DNA of 64,000 bases from DAOTXL01 sp034435455 (GCA_034435455.1 DAOTXL010000025.1:1-64000); one strand, 5' to 3'. Positions 42,674 to 51,402 are shown, numbered from the stretch's first letter. Translations and numbers: made by a program. Notes: generated by a model not told the origin, from the letters alone.

Positions 42674-45126
42674 TTCACCACCTCCACGTCGGCCCCGGCC
42701 AGGGGGATGATCTCGATCTGCCCCTGGTAGATGTCCACTTCGCCGGTCACCCGCACCCTGACCCCCGTCCCCAGGCCCGCCGGCAGGTACTCTACCGCCC
42801 GCTCCGGCACGTAGATCAGAAGCTCACCCGTGCCATCGCTGAGCCACAGCTTGAGCCACTTTTTGCTCTCGACCCGCGCCACCTTGCCTTCGACTACAAA
42901 GACCCGTCCCTCATCCGACGGGGTGATGGCATTGGCCGCCCGCTCCTCAACAGGGGGGCGCTCGCCGCGGGTAACGACTATCACGTCTGCGCCGTCCTGG
43001 GGCACGATCTCCAGCTCACCCTGGTACTGGTCGATCTCGCCCGTGACCCGCACCCGATTGCCGGGGGCCAGGTCGTAGCGGTCGGGAATCTCCTCTAACA
43101 CGTTCTGCCACACCAGCAAGATGATGCTGCCGCTGGGGTCGGTCAGGGTGTACCTGACCCCTTTGGAGAAATAGCTCTTTTCGGCAATGCCGGCCTGGGC
43201 AATGGTAAAGGTGGCCCCCACGTCGGCAGCGGTGATGGCGCCGATGGTCCGCGTCTCAACGACAGGAGTGGCGGTAGGCGTGGGTGGGCGTGTGGGGGAG
43301 GGAGTGGGCAAAGCCGTCGGCTCTGCCGTCGGTGTGGCCGTCGGTTCGGCGGTGGGAGAGGGCACAGCCGTCGCCTGGGCGGTGGGTTCAGGGGTAGGCG
43401 AAACGGTGGGAGTCACCTGCGCTACCTCGCCACCCGTTACCCGCACGTCGCCCGGCACCTGGGGCACGATCTCCAGCTCGCCCTGGTACTCGTCCACCTG
43501 GCCCCGCACCGACACCTGCGCTCCCACGGCCAGCGCCGCCGGATCGGTCAGCCGGTCGAGCAGGTCCTGCCACAGCAACAACGTGATCGCCCCGGTACCG
43601 TCGTCCAGCGTATATTTGATCCCCCTGGAAAAGGGGGTCACTGTCACAATCTGGCCCACTACCTGCACCGTCTGGCCCACATCGTCGGCGGTGAGCCGGC
43701 CGATGGCCCGCTCCTCCGCCGGTAGTTCCGTCATCCCCACGACCGTCACGTCGCCCGGCGCCTGGGGCACCACCTCCAACTCGCCCTTGTACTCCCTCAC
43801 CTCACCGACGACGCGCAACTCGGCCCCCGGCACCACCTGCGCCGGGTCGGGGAGGCCATCGTACACATCCTGCCACAAGAGGAGCGTCACCGTCCCCGTG
43901 CCGTCGTCCAGCGTGCCCCTGACCCCGGCCGAAAAGGTCCGCAGCGACACAAGAACCCCCTCCACCTGGACGGTCTGGCCCACGTCGGCGGCAGCGAGTT
44001 CCCCCAGCCGTCGCCCGGCCACCGTCCGTTCGGCCGCCGCCAGCACCACCACATCCGATGGGATTTCGGGCACGATTTCCAGTTCGCCCCGGTATTCCGA
44101 AACCACCCCCTGGGCGCGGACCATCATCCCGACCCTCGGCGCCCCGTGCTCCGGCAATCCATCGTACAGGTCCTGCCACAACAGCAGGGTCACCGTCCCG
44201 CTGCCGTCGTCCAGGGTGCACTTGACCCCCGCCGAGAAGGGGCTGACCCCCGTGACAACCCCCTCGACGGCAACCATCCCTCCCACATCTCCCGGTCCCA
44301 GGTCGCCGATGGCCCGCGGTGGGGCGATGGAGATCGTCTCCTCCAGCACCACCACATCGCTCCCCCGGCCCACCGAAATCTGCGGGGTGCCTTTGTAGCG
44401 GTCCACCGCGCCGGTCACCTGCACCGCCTGGCCGACCTTCACGTCGGGCAGGCTGTCGCCTACGAGGGTGGCAGTGGCGGGCAACGTCACGTCGATCTGG
44501 CCGCTGCTGTCGCGCAGGGTGAGGATGCGCAGGCCGGCGTAGGGCGTACGGTCGTCGCGGACCACGCCCCGGACCGTCACCTTCTGGTAGAGCAGCCCCT
44601 CGTTCACCTCGGCGATGGTCACCGCCAGCGGCGCAGTCGGCCGAACCTCGACATGCTGGGGCACGTTCAGGATCAGGTACTGAAAATCCTCTTTGACCCG
44701 CAGCGTGCCCTCCACCGCCACGCCATCGCCCATCACCGGCACCAGCCCGTGGGCCTGCAGCCACTCCGCTTCCGAACGATAGGCAGTGACCATGATCTCG
44801 CCGGTGCCATCCCACACCCAAAAGGTAAGCGACCTGGCCTCCGGGTCGTAGGCCGGCTGGCGGATCACCGTTCCCTCGACACGAACATAGGCCCAGTTCA
44901 TGGTCCCGGCCAGGCTGCCGATCTCGACCGTCGGCACCCGGCTGCGGGTGGCCACAAAAAGCAACACCGCCAGCCCCACCACAGCCAGAGCCAGGCTGCC
45001 GTAGCGGAACACCCGCACGGCCATCCGCTGGCCAACGGCGGCGCCGCAATAGGGGCATTTTTCATACGGGCCAACGAAACGGCCGCAACTGGGGCATTCG
45101 CCAGGAGAATGATCTTTATCCACCAT
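42670..45126 (-). CDS. Zinc ribbon, membrane anchor and seven tandem OB-fold-like repeats
   Basis: This 818-residue protein starts with a zinc ribbon (CPSCGRFVGPYEKCPYCG) and one helix near 41-58. About seven OB-fold-like repeats of 80-95 residues follow, with a recurring pattern: DVGQTVQVEG, then TLDDGTGTVTLLLWQD, then a gap, then VRGQVDEYQGELEIVP. A Thr/Pro linker separates repeats five and six. The repeats resemble nucleic-acid-type OB folds (RecG/ExoVII-like), yet the anchor places them outside the membrane. It is coupled to the TctA-type gene. Repeat numbering is by eye; role unknown. Confidence 0.8.
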   Translation of the reverse strand: MVDKDHSPGECPSCGRFVGPYEKCPYCGAAVGQRMAVRVFRYGSLALAVVGLAVLLFVATRSRVPTVEIGSLAGTMNWAYVRVEGTVIRQPAYDPEARSLTFWVWDGTGEIMVTAYRSEAEWLQAHGLVPVMGDGVAVEGTLRVKEDFQYLILNVPQHVEVRPTAPLAVTIAEVNEGLLYQKVTVRGVVRDDRTPYAGLRILTLRDSSGQIDVTLPATATLVGDSLPDVKVGQAVQVTGAVDRYKGTPQISVGRGSDVVVLEETISIAPPRAIGDLGPGDVGGMVAVEGVVTGVSPFSAGVKCTLDDGSGTVTLLLWQDLYDGLPEHGAPRVGMMVRAQGVVSEYRGELEIVPEIPSDVVVLAAAERTVAGRRLGELAAADVGQTVQVEGVLVSLRTFSAGVRGTLDDGTGTVTLLLWQDVYDGLPDPAQVVPGAELRVVGEVREYKGELEVVPQAPGDVTVVGMTELPAEERAIGRLTADDVGQTVQVVGQIVTVTPFSRGIKYTLDDGTGAITLLLWQDLLDRLTDPAALAVGAQVSVRGQVDEYQGELEIVPQVPGDVRVTGGEVAQVTPTVSPTPEPTAQATAVPSPTAEPTATPTAEPTALPTPSPTRPPTPTATPVVETRTIGAITAADVGATFTIAQAGIAEKSYFSKGVRYTLTDPSGSIILLVWQNVLEEIPDRYDLAPGNRVRVTGEIDQYQGELEIVPQDGADVIVVTRGERPPVEERAANAITPSDEGRVFVVEGKVARVESKKWLKLWLSDGTGELLIYVPERAVEYLPAGLGTGVRVRVTGEVDIYQGQIEIIPLAGADVEVVK

Positions 45127-45157
45127 GCTAACTACCCCTGACCTGTCAGACCTCTGA

Positions 45158-45706
45158 TTACAAGTACACGATCCTGCCGGTGATGCTCCGCTCCTTCACC
45201 TCCAGGATGCCGACGCTGGGGAGCCGCCCCTCCCCCGGCAGAGCCGAGCCGGGGTTAAAGAGCAGCACTCCGCCGTACATCTTGACGTAGGGCTGATGGG
45301 TGTGGCCAAAGACCACGGCATGTACCTCCTCCCCGGCAAACCGCTCCAACAGGAACGCCGGCAGCGCATCCGGGTCCGGCTTTCGGCCCAACAGCCGACG
45401 CCAGCCGCTCATCGCCCCCTTCTGGTGAGCCTCAAACTGATGGCCGTGGATCATCCCGATCCGCCGCCCGCCGAAACGCACCACCCGCTGTTCCTCCAGG
45501 TAGAGGCGCACCTCCTCACTATCCGACTCGCCGGACACAGCAAAGGTCAGCGTGTAGGTTTCCTGAAATTCCTTCAGGATATACAGGTCACAGATATCGC
45601 CTACATGCAAAATGATGTCCAGCCCCTTGAACAGCTCCGCAATGCGGACCGGAAGCACGGGGCTCAGGTCTGGAATATGGGTATCACCGATGACGCCGAT
45701 CTTCAT
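45158..45706 (-). CDS. YfcE/MJ0936-family phosphoesterase
   Basis: This 182-residue metallophosphoesterase has the full metal set: GDTHIP (start KIGVIGDTHI), HVGDICD, SGESDSEEV in place of the more common GNCD, GMIHGHQ, and FGHTHQPYVK. It hydrolyses phosphodiesters in vitro in homologues. It precedes the OB-repeat gene on the minus strand (31-bp gap) and follows the methyltransferase by two bases. Confidence 0.92.
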   Translation of the reverse strand: MKIGVIGDTHIPDLSPVLPVRIAELFKGLDIILHVGDICDLYILKEFQETYTLTFAVSGESDSEEVRLYLEEQRVVRFGGRRIGMIHGHQFEAHQKGAMSGWRRLLGRKPDPDALPAFLLERFAGEEVHAVVFGHTHQPYVKMYGGVLLFNPGSALPGEGRLPSVGILEVKERSITGRIVYL

Positions 45707-45708
45707 AG

Positions 45709-46623
45709 CTATTCCGTTTTTCGGGCCCCGGCCCCCCTCGACAGGCCGGGAAGAGAATGCTCCTTGCGCCGCCCAGAAGGTGAGAAGGCGGGTCTGGCCA
45801 GATGGATCACCCCCTCACGGATGGGAAAGGTCTGCCCACAGGTCGGGCAAGACAGGGCACAGACCTGTTCCTGCAGCGGGCCCCCACAGGCCGGGCAGCA
45901 CAGCAACGACGACAGAGCCACGCCGCCCCGCCCCTCCGGCAACCGGGGGCCCTGCTTACGGGCCAGGACCCGATCATAATGCACCTGCCAGGGCCGGACC
46001 TCCACCCCTTGCAAAGGATAAGCGGCCAGGAGCCGCTCAAAAAGTGGCCGCGGGAAGACACGGCCGGGCAACAACCGCGCCTCTCCCCCCACCCGGTTGG
46101 TGAGAAACAACACCCCGCCAGGGGCCAGCACCCGCACCATCTCCCCCACCGCCTGCGCCGGGCGCGGCAGGAATTCCAGCGACTCCAGACAGGTTACAGC
46201 ATCGAACGTCCCTTCGGCGAAGGGGAGGTGGCTGGCATCCTGCCACACCAGGCCGACCTGCTCGCCATAAGGTTGCAACCTGGCCCGGGCCTGGCGCAGC
46301 ATCCCCAGCGACAGGTCCAGGCCGACGATCTGCCCCCGAAAATGTTCGCGCAACAGGGCCAGCGGCAGCCGGCCGGTGCCGGTGGCCACATCGAGCAGCA
46401 GCGGCTTCTCCACGCCCGCCAGCAGGCGCAACAACGGCCCGGCGACGAACCACCTCTCATCCTGAGGATTGAACCGCTTGATGGCGTCGTAGCGGCGGGC
46501 CACCCGATCATACGTCCAGGCCACCACACGGGGCCCCAGATAGGCCCCCTCGGCGATGATCAATTGCCAGTAGGCCAACGCCGCCAGCCCGACGGCCCCC
46601 AGGGCGACCCACAACCAGCTCAT
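45709..46623 (-). CDS. Membrane-anchored methyltransferase with C-terminal zinc ribbon
   Basis: This 304-residue protein has an N-terminal helix (LWVALGAVGLAALAYWQLI) and a SAM domain with motif I LLDVATGTGRLPLALL, DLSLGML, and VLAPGGVLFLTNRV. The C-terminus (about 245-285) is a Trm112-like zinc ribbon, CCPACGGPL then CALSCPTCGQTFPIREGVIHL, which is more often found at the N-terminus or as a separate subunit. I start at 46623, where the ATG overlaps the stop of the upstream gene. The target is unknown. Confidence 0.87.
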   Translation of the reverse strand: MSWLWVALGAVGLAALAYWQLIIAEGAYLGPRVVAWTYDRVARRYDAIKRFNPQDERWFVAGPLLRLLAGVEKPLLLDVATGTGRLPLALLREHFRGQIVGLDLSLGMLRQARARLQPYGEQVGLVWQDASHLPFAEGTFDAVTCLESLEFLPRPAQAVGEMVRVLAPGGVLFLTNRVGGEARLLPGRVFPRPLFERLLAAYPLQGVEVRPWQVHYDRVLARKQGPRLPEGRGGVALSSLLCCPACGGPLQEQVCALSCPTCGQTFPIREGVIHLARPAFSPSGRRKEHSLPGLSRGAGARKTE

Positions 46624-47540
46624 ACCACCGCCAGCGCCGCCGTCAGCATCGCCGCCATCAGCCACGGCCAGGCGCGACGGCTAAACCCGACCCGCACCGC
46701 CCCGTCACCGCCCTTGAGGGATGGCTGTAGGGCGACCTGCCCAAACAGGAACAGGCCGACAATGCCGGCCGCCAGGGGTTGCTGAAGCGCCACCAGCAAC
46801 ACGATGACGGCCCCCAACGCCCCATTCAGCAGCCACAAACCGCCGGCCAGCCCCCGCGAGGCCCACAAGGACCCCGCCGCTGCCACGGTGAACGCCAGGG
46901 CCAGGCCCACCGACGGCAATCCGGGCCGGCTGAAAACGGTGTGACCGGCCAGCCAGCTCAGCCCCACCTGCACCAACGACCGTCCGGCCAGCGGGTCCCG
47001 CCCCTGCTGTCGCTGCACGATCCCCAAGCCGATAAGGGCCACCAACGCCGCATGGAGAGGGCTCCACAGGCCGGGCAGAAACAGGCTCAGCAGGATGGTC
47101 AATGCTACCGCAGTCCACAGGCCGACAAACGCTGCACCGGCCGCCGGCCAGAATGCCCCGCGCCACCAGGTCACCAGGGCCTCGACCCTGCGAAAAAACC
47201 GCCCGCCCGGTGAGCCCGGCAGCGTGTACGGCAATGTCGGCAGCGACACCGGGTGTGCCGGCAACCGGCCCCCGACCTGGGAGGGAAACCAGCAGGTGCC
47301 CGTCCCCAGGGTCCACAGGCTGCCCCAGGCCAGCACCGTCAGCAACAAAGTCAACCCCCCGGCCACCAGGCTCTCCCCCCGCCAGCGCAGGTGGTTCGCC
47401 GCCAGAGCGCCACAGCAGGTAGCCCCGGCCGCCATCAACCCCCAGGGAAAAGCAGCCGGACGGTCGCCCGGTTCCACCGTGGGCCCTGCCCTCTGCCCTT
47501 CTATACCCCCTGCACCGTCAGGGAGATCCAGTGCATCCAC
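46620..47540 (-). CDS. Polytopic membrane protein of unknown function
   Basis: This 306-residue protein has about seven hydrophobic segments, for example LVAGGLTLLLTVLAWGSLW and LWTAVALTILLSLFLPGLW. A region with Pro/Gly-rich loops (GTGTCWFPSQVGGRLPAHP) contains a Cys. I choose GTG 47540, which lies seven bases after the -10 TATAAT, so the mRNA would be leaderless; an ATG-type start at 47618 would be upstream of the promoter. Its stop overlaps the methyltransferase ATG. No family recognised. Confidence 0.65.
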   Translation of the reverse strand: MDALDLPDGAGGIEGQRAGPTVEPGDRPAAFPWGLMAAGATCCGALAANHLRWRGESLVAGGLTLLLTVLAWGSLWTLGTGTCWFPSQVGGRLPAHPVSLPTLPYTLPGSPGGRFFRRVEALVTWWRGAFWPAAGAAFVGLWTAVALTILLSLFLPGLWSPLHAALVALIGLGIVQRQQGRDPLAGRSLVQVGLSWLAGHTVFSRPGLPSVGLALAFTVAAAGSLWASRGLAGGLWLLNGALGAVIVLLVALQQPLAAGIVGLFLFGQVALQPSLKGGDGAVRVGFSRRAWPWLMAAMLTAALAVV

Positions 47541-47547
47541 AGCACAT

Positions 47548-47556
47548 ATTATACCA
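47548..47556 (-). promoter_or_regulatory. Extended -10 promoter, leaderless start
   Basis: Minus-strand TGG-TATAAT (TATAAT at 47548-47553), with AGGACA 17 bp upstream as a weak -35. The GTG at 47540 begins after a seven-base gap, at the expected transcription start. Confidence 0.55.
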
Positions 47557-47635
47557 CAACTCGGCCCAATTGTCCTATTTGACCGCAGGGCAAGATGCAC
47601 CTTGCCCCCCCCATCCAACAGGCTTTCGCGCCCAC

Positions 47636-47669
47636 AAAAAAAAGCGAGGGGTGGACAGGCACCCCTCGC
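47636..47669 (-). terminator. Rho-independent terminator after the bactofilin-like gene
   Basis: GCGAGGGGTG and CACCCCTCGC (47644-47653 and 47660-47669) form a perfect 10-bp stem with a six-base loop. On the minus strand it is followed by eight T (plus-strand A at 47636-47643). It lies 20 bp after the stop. Confidence 0.92.
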
Positions 47670-47689
47670 CTGGTGGATGGTTTGTGCGC

Positions 47690-48961
47690 CTACGAGACCG
47701 GGCCGTCGGGCTGGCCGGCTTCGCTCTCCATCGCCTCTGCCGGCAACGCCTCAGGCGGGGGCGGCGGGACGGCGGGGCGACAGTTCTGCTGCCCCAAGCA
47801 GGTGTGGATGGCCGCCCCCAGGCCGATGCTGCTCACCAGGATGACAAAGGGCCAGGCACAGCAAAGCGGCTTGATGAGCCACAGCAAAGCTGTCATGGTC
47901 ACGGTGATCAGCAGCCCCACCAGGGCTGCCCCCAACGGCCTGATATCGGCCACGTTGAGCAGCCTGAGTACCCTCTGGCCGATCAACTCCGATAGCCCTA
48001 CCCAGCCCAGGATCATGGCCCCGGCCAATGCCACCGGTATCGGCAGCAGCAGCAGGGGACTGAGCAGCATCAACAGGAAACCCAGGGGGATCAGGATGAC
48101 CGTGCCCACCAGAGCGGTCGCCACCAGCCAGACCATGACGACCAGGATGGCGGCTACCACCTCCAGCCCGGCAGCGATGAGGAAGGTAAGGAGCCCCAGG
48201 CCCAAACTCCGGGCCGGCAGGGCCAGGATGCAGTCGCTCACCTGGCGCGTGGGCTGCGGCCAGATGAGAACAACCAGCATCCCAATGCCGATGGAGAGCA
48301 GGCTGAAAAAGGCCATAGCCATGACGTTACCGATAAGCCGCCCCACCCCGGACCGCCACGTTCTCTGCGGCCTCTGCCAGGGTACCGGGGGCGGGGTGGG
48401 GTTCTGTCCGGGGGTCTCTTCCGATCCCTGCTGCAAGAAAGGGAAGGTGGGCATGTCCAGCTTGATCACCTCGTTGCCCAGCACCCTGGCTCCCCCCTCC
48501 CGCTGAATGCGACCGGGGCTCACCAGCAGGTCGCCATGAATAAGGGCGGTGGTCCGCAGGGCCATGTCGCCCAACAGGGCGGACAGGTTGCCCTCTACCT
48601 GGCCGGCCACATCCTGGCTGGCCCTCAGCCCAAAGACATCCCCCGTCACGTGGCCGCTCGGGGCCAGTTCCAGATGGCCGTCGATGATGGCCAAGTCACC
48701 GTTCACCCGGCCGGCTATGTAAGCATTGCCGCCGGCGACGAACAGATCGCCGTTGACCACCCCTTCTTCGGCCACCGTCAGATCGCCCCGCAGGACCCCC
48801 AGGTCGCCGTCGAAGGTCTGCCCTGCCGCCACCAACACATCCTCACCCACAAAGATCCGGCCGCCGTCGAACGTCACAACCGGCCCATCGGCCAGAGCAA
48901 CGGCTGCCGGCCCCAGCAACACCAAAGCGAGCAATCCTGCCCATAATCCTATTCTTCTCAT
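47690..48961 (-). CDS. Secreted bactofilin-like polymer-forming protein with C-terminal helices
   Basis: This 423-residue protein has a signal peptide (LLALVLLGPAAVALA). A right-handed beta-helix-like region of short repeats follows (DGDLGVLRGDLTVAEEG, NGDLFVAGGNAYIAGRV), as in bactofilins. The second half has about four to six membrane helices. AGGAGGAAAG precedes the ATG at 48961. The gene follows the ECF sigma/anti-sigma pair with only a repeat between, and has its own terminator downstream. It probably belongs to that regulon as an envelope stress effector, by inference. Confidence 0.82.
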   Translation of the reverse strand: MRRIGLWAGLLALVLLGPAAVALADGPVVTFDGGRIFVGEDVLVAAGQTFDGDLGVLRGDLTVAEEGVVNGDLFVAGGNAYIAGRVNGDLAIIDGHLELAPSGHVTGDVFGLRASQDVAGQVEGNLSALLGDMALRTTALIHGDLLVSPGRIQREGGARVLGNEVIKLDMPTFPFLQQGSEETPGQNPTPPPVPWQRPQRTWRSGVGRLIGNVMAMAFFSLLSIGIGMLVVLIWPQPTRQVSDCILALPARSLGLGLLTFLIAAGLEVVAAILVVMVWLVATALVGTVILIPLGFLLMLLSPLLLLPIPVALAGAMILGWVGLSELIGQRVLRLLNVADIRPLGAALVGLLITVTMTALLWLIKPLCCAWPFVILVSSIGLGAAIHTCLGQQNCRPAVPPPPPEALPAEAMESEAGQPDGPVS

Positions 48962-49004
48962 CTTTCCTCCTCCAGACCGCCAGGCATACCCTGGCCTATT
49001 GTTT

Positions 49005-49024
49005 AGAGCTAGTCTGAAAACCAC
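49005..49024 (-). promoter_or_regulatory. 20-nt upstream motif, copy 2
   Basis: On the minus strand GTGGTTTTCAGACTAGCTCT, ending 43 nt before the ATG at 48961. Only one or two positions differ from the copy at 26297. Confidence 0.5.
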
Positions 49025-49120
49025 TAAGGACACGAAGGACACAAAGAATTTCTGTCAATTTCCTCTCACTTCTTTGCCCTGTGCGCCTTCGTGGTAGACT
49101 TTTCAGGCAAGCTCTTAGAC
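49005..49120. mobile_element. MITE-like element between anti-sigma and bactofilin genes
   Basis: AGTCTGAAAACCACTAAGG (left) and the complement of CCTTCGTGGTAGACTTTTCAG (right, truncated here for length) form imperfect ends of about 35 bp; the inner CACGAAGGACACAAAG and CTTTGCCCTGTGC also match as inverted strings. There is no reading frame inside. It carries the 20-nt motif at one end. Confidence 0.4.
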
Positions 49121-49693
49121 ATATCCGTTATGCCGGGACCCGTTGGGCCGCCTGACAAACAACAAGACCCAGCCCGCCATCAAGGCCACCAGGCCGGTAC
49201 AGAGCACCAGCAGGATGGGGACGGCGTACCGGAGCAGCAGATCCCGCAGAAAGAGGCTGACCCCCTTGCCCACCAGCCCCACCCCTGAGGCGATCTGGGA
49301 AACGGCCCCGGTTCCCTGTTGCACAGCCGGCTGCATCCCCAGCCAGGACCAGGCCAACACCCCCAGGGCGATGATCCCCACCGCAGCGACGGTCACCGTG
49401 GCCAGCGACAGAGAACCGGTCAGCATGGCGATACCGCCGAATGTCCGCCGCCGCTTGCGCAGCTTTTCCTCCAGACGGCGGTCCACCCGGAGCGCAAAAC
49501 CCAGGGGGGGACCGACCGGCGCTGCCTGGTCGAACAAGGCCGACACCTGTTGCATGGCCTGCCATTCCGCCCGACAGGCCGGGCAGGTTGCCAGATGTTC
49601 ATGCAACCGGCGCAGATCGGCCTCCTGAAGCAAGCCGTCGAGGGCCAACGACATCAGCTCGCTCATCGGTTCCTCGTGCGCACACCCGCTCAT
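49115..49693 (-). CDS. Anti-sigma factor with zinc-binding HX3CX2C motif
   Basis: This 192-residue protein has MSELMSLALDGLL and a zinc-finger motif HLATCPAC, the ASD fold that holds an ECF sigma factor inactive. One membrane segment near 95-115 and a second near 150-185 follow. GAGGGGAGAGA precedes the ATG at 49693, 24 nt after the sigma stop. It should sequester the adjacent sigma factor at the membrane. Confidence 0.88.
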   Translation of the reverse strand: MSGCAHEEPMSELMSLALDGLLQEADLRRLHEHLATCPACRAEWQAMQQVSALFDQAAPVGPPLGFALRVDRRLEEKLRKRRRTFGGIAMLTGSLSLATVTVAAVGIIALGVLAWSWLGMQPAVQQGTGAVSQIASGVGLVGKGVSLFLRDLLLRYAVPILLVLCTGLVALMAGWVLLFVRRPNGSRHNGYV

Positions 49694-49717
49694 TCTCTCC
49701 CCCTCAAAACACACCGC

Positions 49718-50263
49718 TCAGGCCGCCGACAACCGCTCGGCCAGCATCCGCCGGGCGCGATGCAAGCGGGATTTGATGGCACTCTCGGTGGTTGCCATCA
49801 CGCCGGCGATCTCTTCATACGACAGATCATACCAATAGCGGAGCACGACCGCCGCCCGGTACTCGGCCGGCAATGTATCGAGCATCTGCTGCACCTGCTC
49901 CCTCTGCTGCTTCCTGACCATCACCTGATCGGGACGGGGCTCGTCGCCGGTCAGCTGGACAGGTGGCAACGGGCCATCCAGCGAAAGCTGCGGCGACCGG
50001 CTGTTGCGACGCAACCGGTCTATACAATGATGAGATGCGATCGATAACAACCAATTGACGAACTTGCGCCCCGGCTGGTAGGTTGACAACCGGGCATACG
50101 CCCGCAAAAAGGTCTCCTGGGCAGCGTCCTCCGCTTCGGCCGGATCGCCCAGCATCCGATAGGTCAGGTTGTAAACCGGTCGTTCATACGCCCGGACCAG
50201 GTGCCCGAACGCCTCCCGGTCCCCTTTTAGAGCCTGCTCGAGCCAGGTTTGCTCCTGGTCCAT
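49718..50263 (-). CDS. ECF-type RNA polymerase sigma factor
   Basis: This 181-residue sigma factor has region 2 (LVRAYERPVYNLTYRMLGDP, then AEDAAQETFLRAYARL) and region 4 (LDTLPAEYRAAVVLRYWYDLSYEEIAG). It directs transcription of a regulon that plausibly includes the bactofilin-like gene. The ATG is close to its promoter, with GGAAAGGG upstream. The gene ends 24 nt before the anti-sigma start. It is oriented away from the dNK gene with a shared divergent promoter region. Confidence 0.94.
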   Translation of the reverse strand: MDQEQTWLEQALKGDREAFGHLVRAYERPVYNLTYRMLGDPAEAEDAAQETFLRAYARLSTYQPGRKFVNWLLSIASHHCIDRLRRNSRSPQLSLDGPLPPVQLTGDEPRPDQVMVRKQQREQVQQMLDTLPAEYRAAVVLRYWYDLSYEEIAGVMATTESAIKSRLHRARRMLAERLSAA

Positions 50264-50291
50264 CCCTTTCCTCCATGCACATCCTATACGG

Positions 50292-50321
50292 ATTATACTG
50301 CCAAAGGTTGCTCCCCGCCAA
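50292..50321 (-). promoter_or_regulatory. Promoter of the sigma/anti-sigma operon
   Basis: Minus-strand TTGGCG (50316-50321), 18 bp, TATAAT (50292-50297). The start near 50285 is about 22 nt before the ATG. Confidence 0.55.
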
Positions 50322-50323
50322 GT

Positions 50324-50351
50324 TTGACTTTTTCATAGAAACCCGTATACA
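50324..50351 (+). promoter_or_regulatory. Promoter of the dNK-MazG gene
   Basis: TTGACT (50324-50329), 16 bp, TATACA (50346-50351), divergent from the sigma promoter. The leader holds GGAGGT before the ATG at 50395. Confidence 0.65.
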
Positions 50352-50394
50352 ATGAGGAACAAGGGACAGGGTCCCTCTTTCGGCGGAGGTGAAT

Positions 50395-51402
50395 ATGCGG
50401 CATTATTACATCGTCATCGAAGGAGCCATCGGCGTGGGTAAAACGACGCTGGCCCGCATGTTGGGCGATCACTTTCACTCCCAGTTGCTGCTGGAGGTCT
50501 TTGAGGAAAACCCCTTTCTGGCCCGGTTCTATGAATCCCGCGCCCGATATGCCTTTCAAACCCAGATGTTCTTCCTCCTCAGCCGTTACCGGCAACAGCG
50601 CCACCAGGTGCCGTTCCTGCTGGAGCAGGGCCCCCTCATTTCCGACTATATGTTTGCTAAGGACCGGTTGTTTGCCCGGCTGAACCTGGCCGGCGACGAA
50701 TGGGAGGTGTATCAACAGATCCATCAAGCCCTGGCCGAGCAGATCCCAACCCCCGACCTGATCGTCTATTTGCAGGCCGACACCGATGTGCTGCTGGGGC
50801 GCATCGCTCAACGGGACCGGCCTTATGAGCGGAACATGGATCAAGAGTACATCGAAACGCTGCGCCAGGCTTATGAGCGGTTCTTTTCCAACCAGCAGGC
50901 AGCCCCGGTATTGTACATAGATACCAACAACCTCAACTTTGTCGCCAACCCCAACGACTTTCGCCTGGTCGTGGACCGCATCCGCAACGTGTTGCAGGAA
51001 GGAACGTTCCAGCGCCCCTTGCCCCAGTTCGAGGCACTGCGTCAGGGAAAAGATCTGCTGACAAAAGGCCGGCCCCTGACCGATTTCCAGCGGTTCCACG
51101 ACGAGATGGACAGGGCCGGGAACCTGAACACCGACATCTACTTTAACTTCTTGTGCCTGAGCGAGGAGATCGGCGAATTGGGCCGGGAGCTGGCCGGGTT
51201 GTGGCTGGAAGAACAGATGCAGGTGACCCAGGGACAGCCTGCTCAACAGGCTCGACAGGCTGCCCTGGGCCAGAGGAGACACCAGGTCGAATCGGAACTG
51301 GCCGATTGTATGGCCTGTCTGCTCAAGCTGGCCAACTATGTCGGTGTGGACCTCGAAACCGCATACCTGGAAAAGATGAAGCTTCAGCAAGCCATAACCT
51401 GA
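50395..51402 (+). CDS. Deoxynucleoside kinase fused to a MazG-type domain
   Basis: This 335-residue protein has two parts. Residues 1-200 form a dCK/dGK-like kinase: P-loop G10-A-I-G-V-G-K-T-T18, DRPYERNMDQEY lid arginines, and IDTNNL. Residues about 220-335 carry MazG-like helices with E257-E258-I-G-E261 in LSEEIGELG and E301-L-A-D304 in SELADCMACLL, the two metal motifs of NTP pyrophosphohydrolases. Salvage of deoxynucleosides and removal of unwanted dNTPs may thus be linked in one chain. The ATG has GGAGG five bases upstream. The fusion is read directly from the frame. Confidence 0.88.
   Translation: MRHYYIVIEGAIGVGKTTLARMLGDHFHSQLLLEVFEENPFLARFYESRARYAFQTQMFFLLSRYRQQRHQVPFLLEQGPLISDYMFAKDRLFARLNLAGDEWEVYQQIHQALAEQIPTPDLIVYLQADTDVLLGRIAQRDRPYERNMDQEYIETLRQAYERFFSNQQAAPVLYIDTNNLNFVANPNDFRLVVDRIRNVLQEGTFQRPLPQFEALRQGKDLLTKGRPLTDFQRFHDEMDRAGNLNTDIYFNFLCLSEEIGELGRELAGLWLEEQMQVTQGQPAQQARQAALGQRRHQVESELADCMACLLKLANYVGVDLETAYLEKMKLQQAIT

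Noticed and set aside
42670..45126. Regular DNA repeats taken for a CRISPR array
   Set aside because: The repeats are in frame, about 270 bp long and diverged at third codon positions, so they reflect protein domains.
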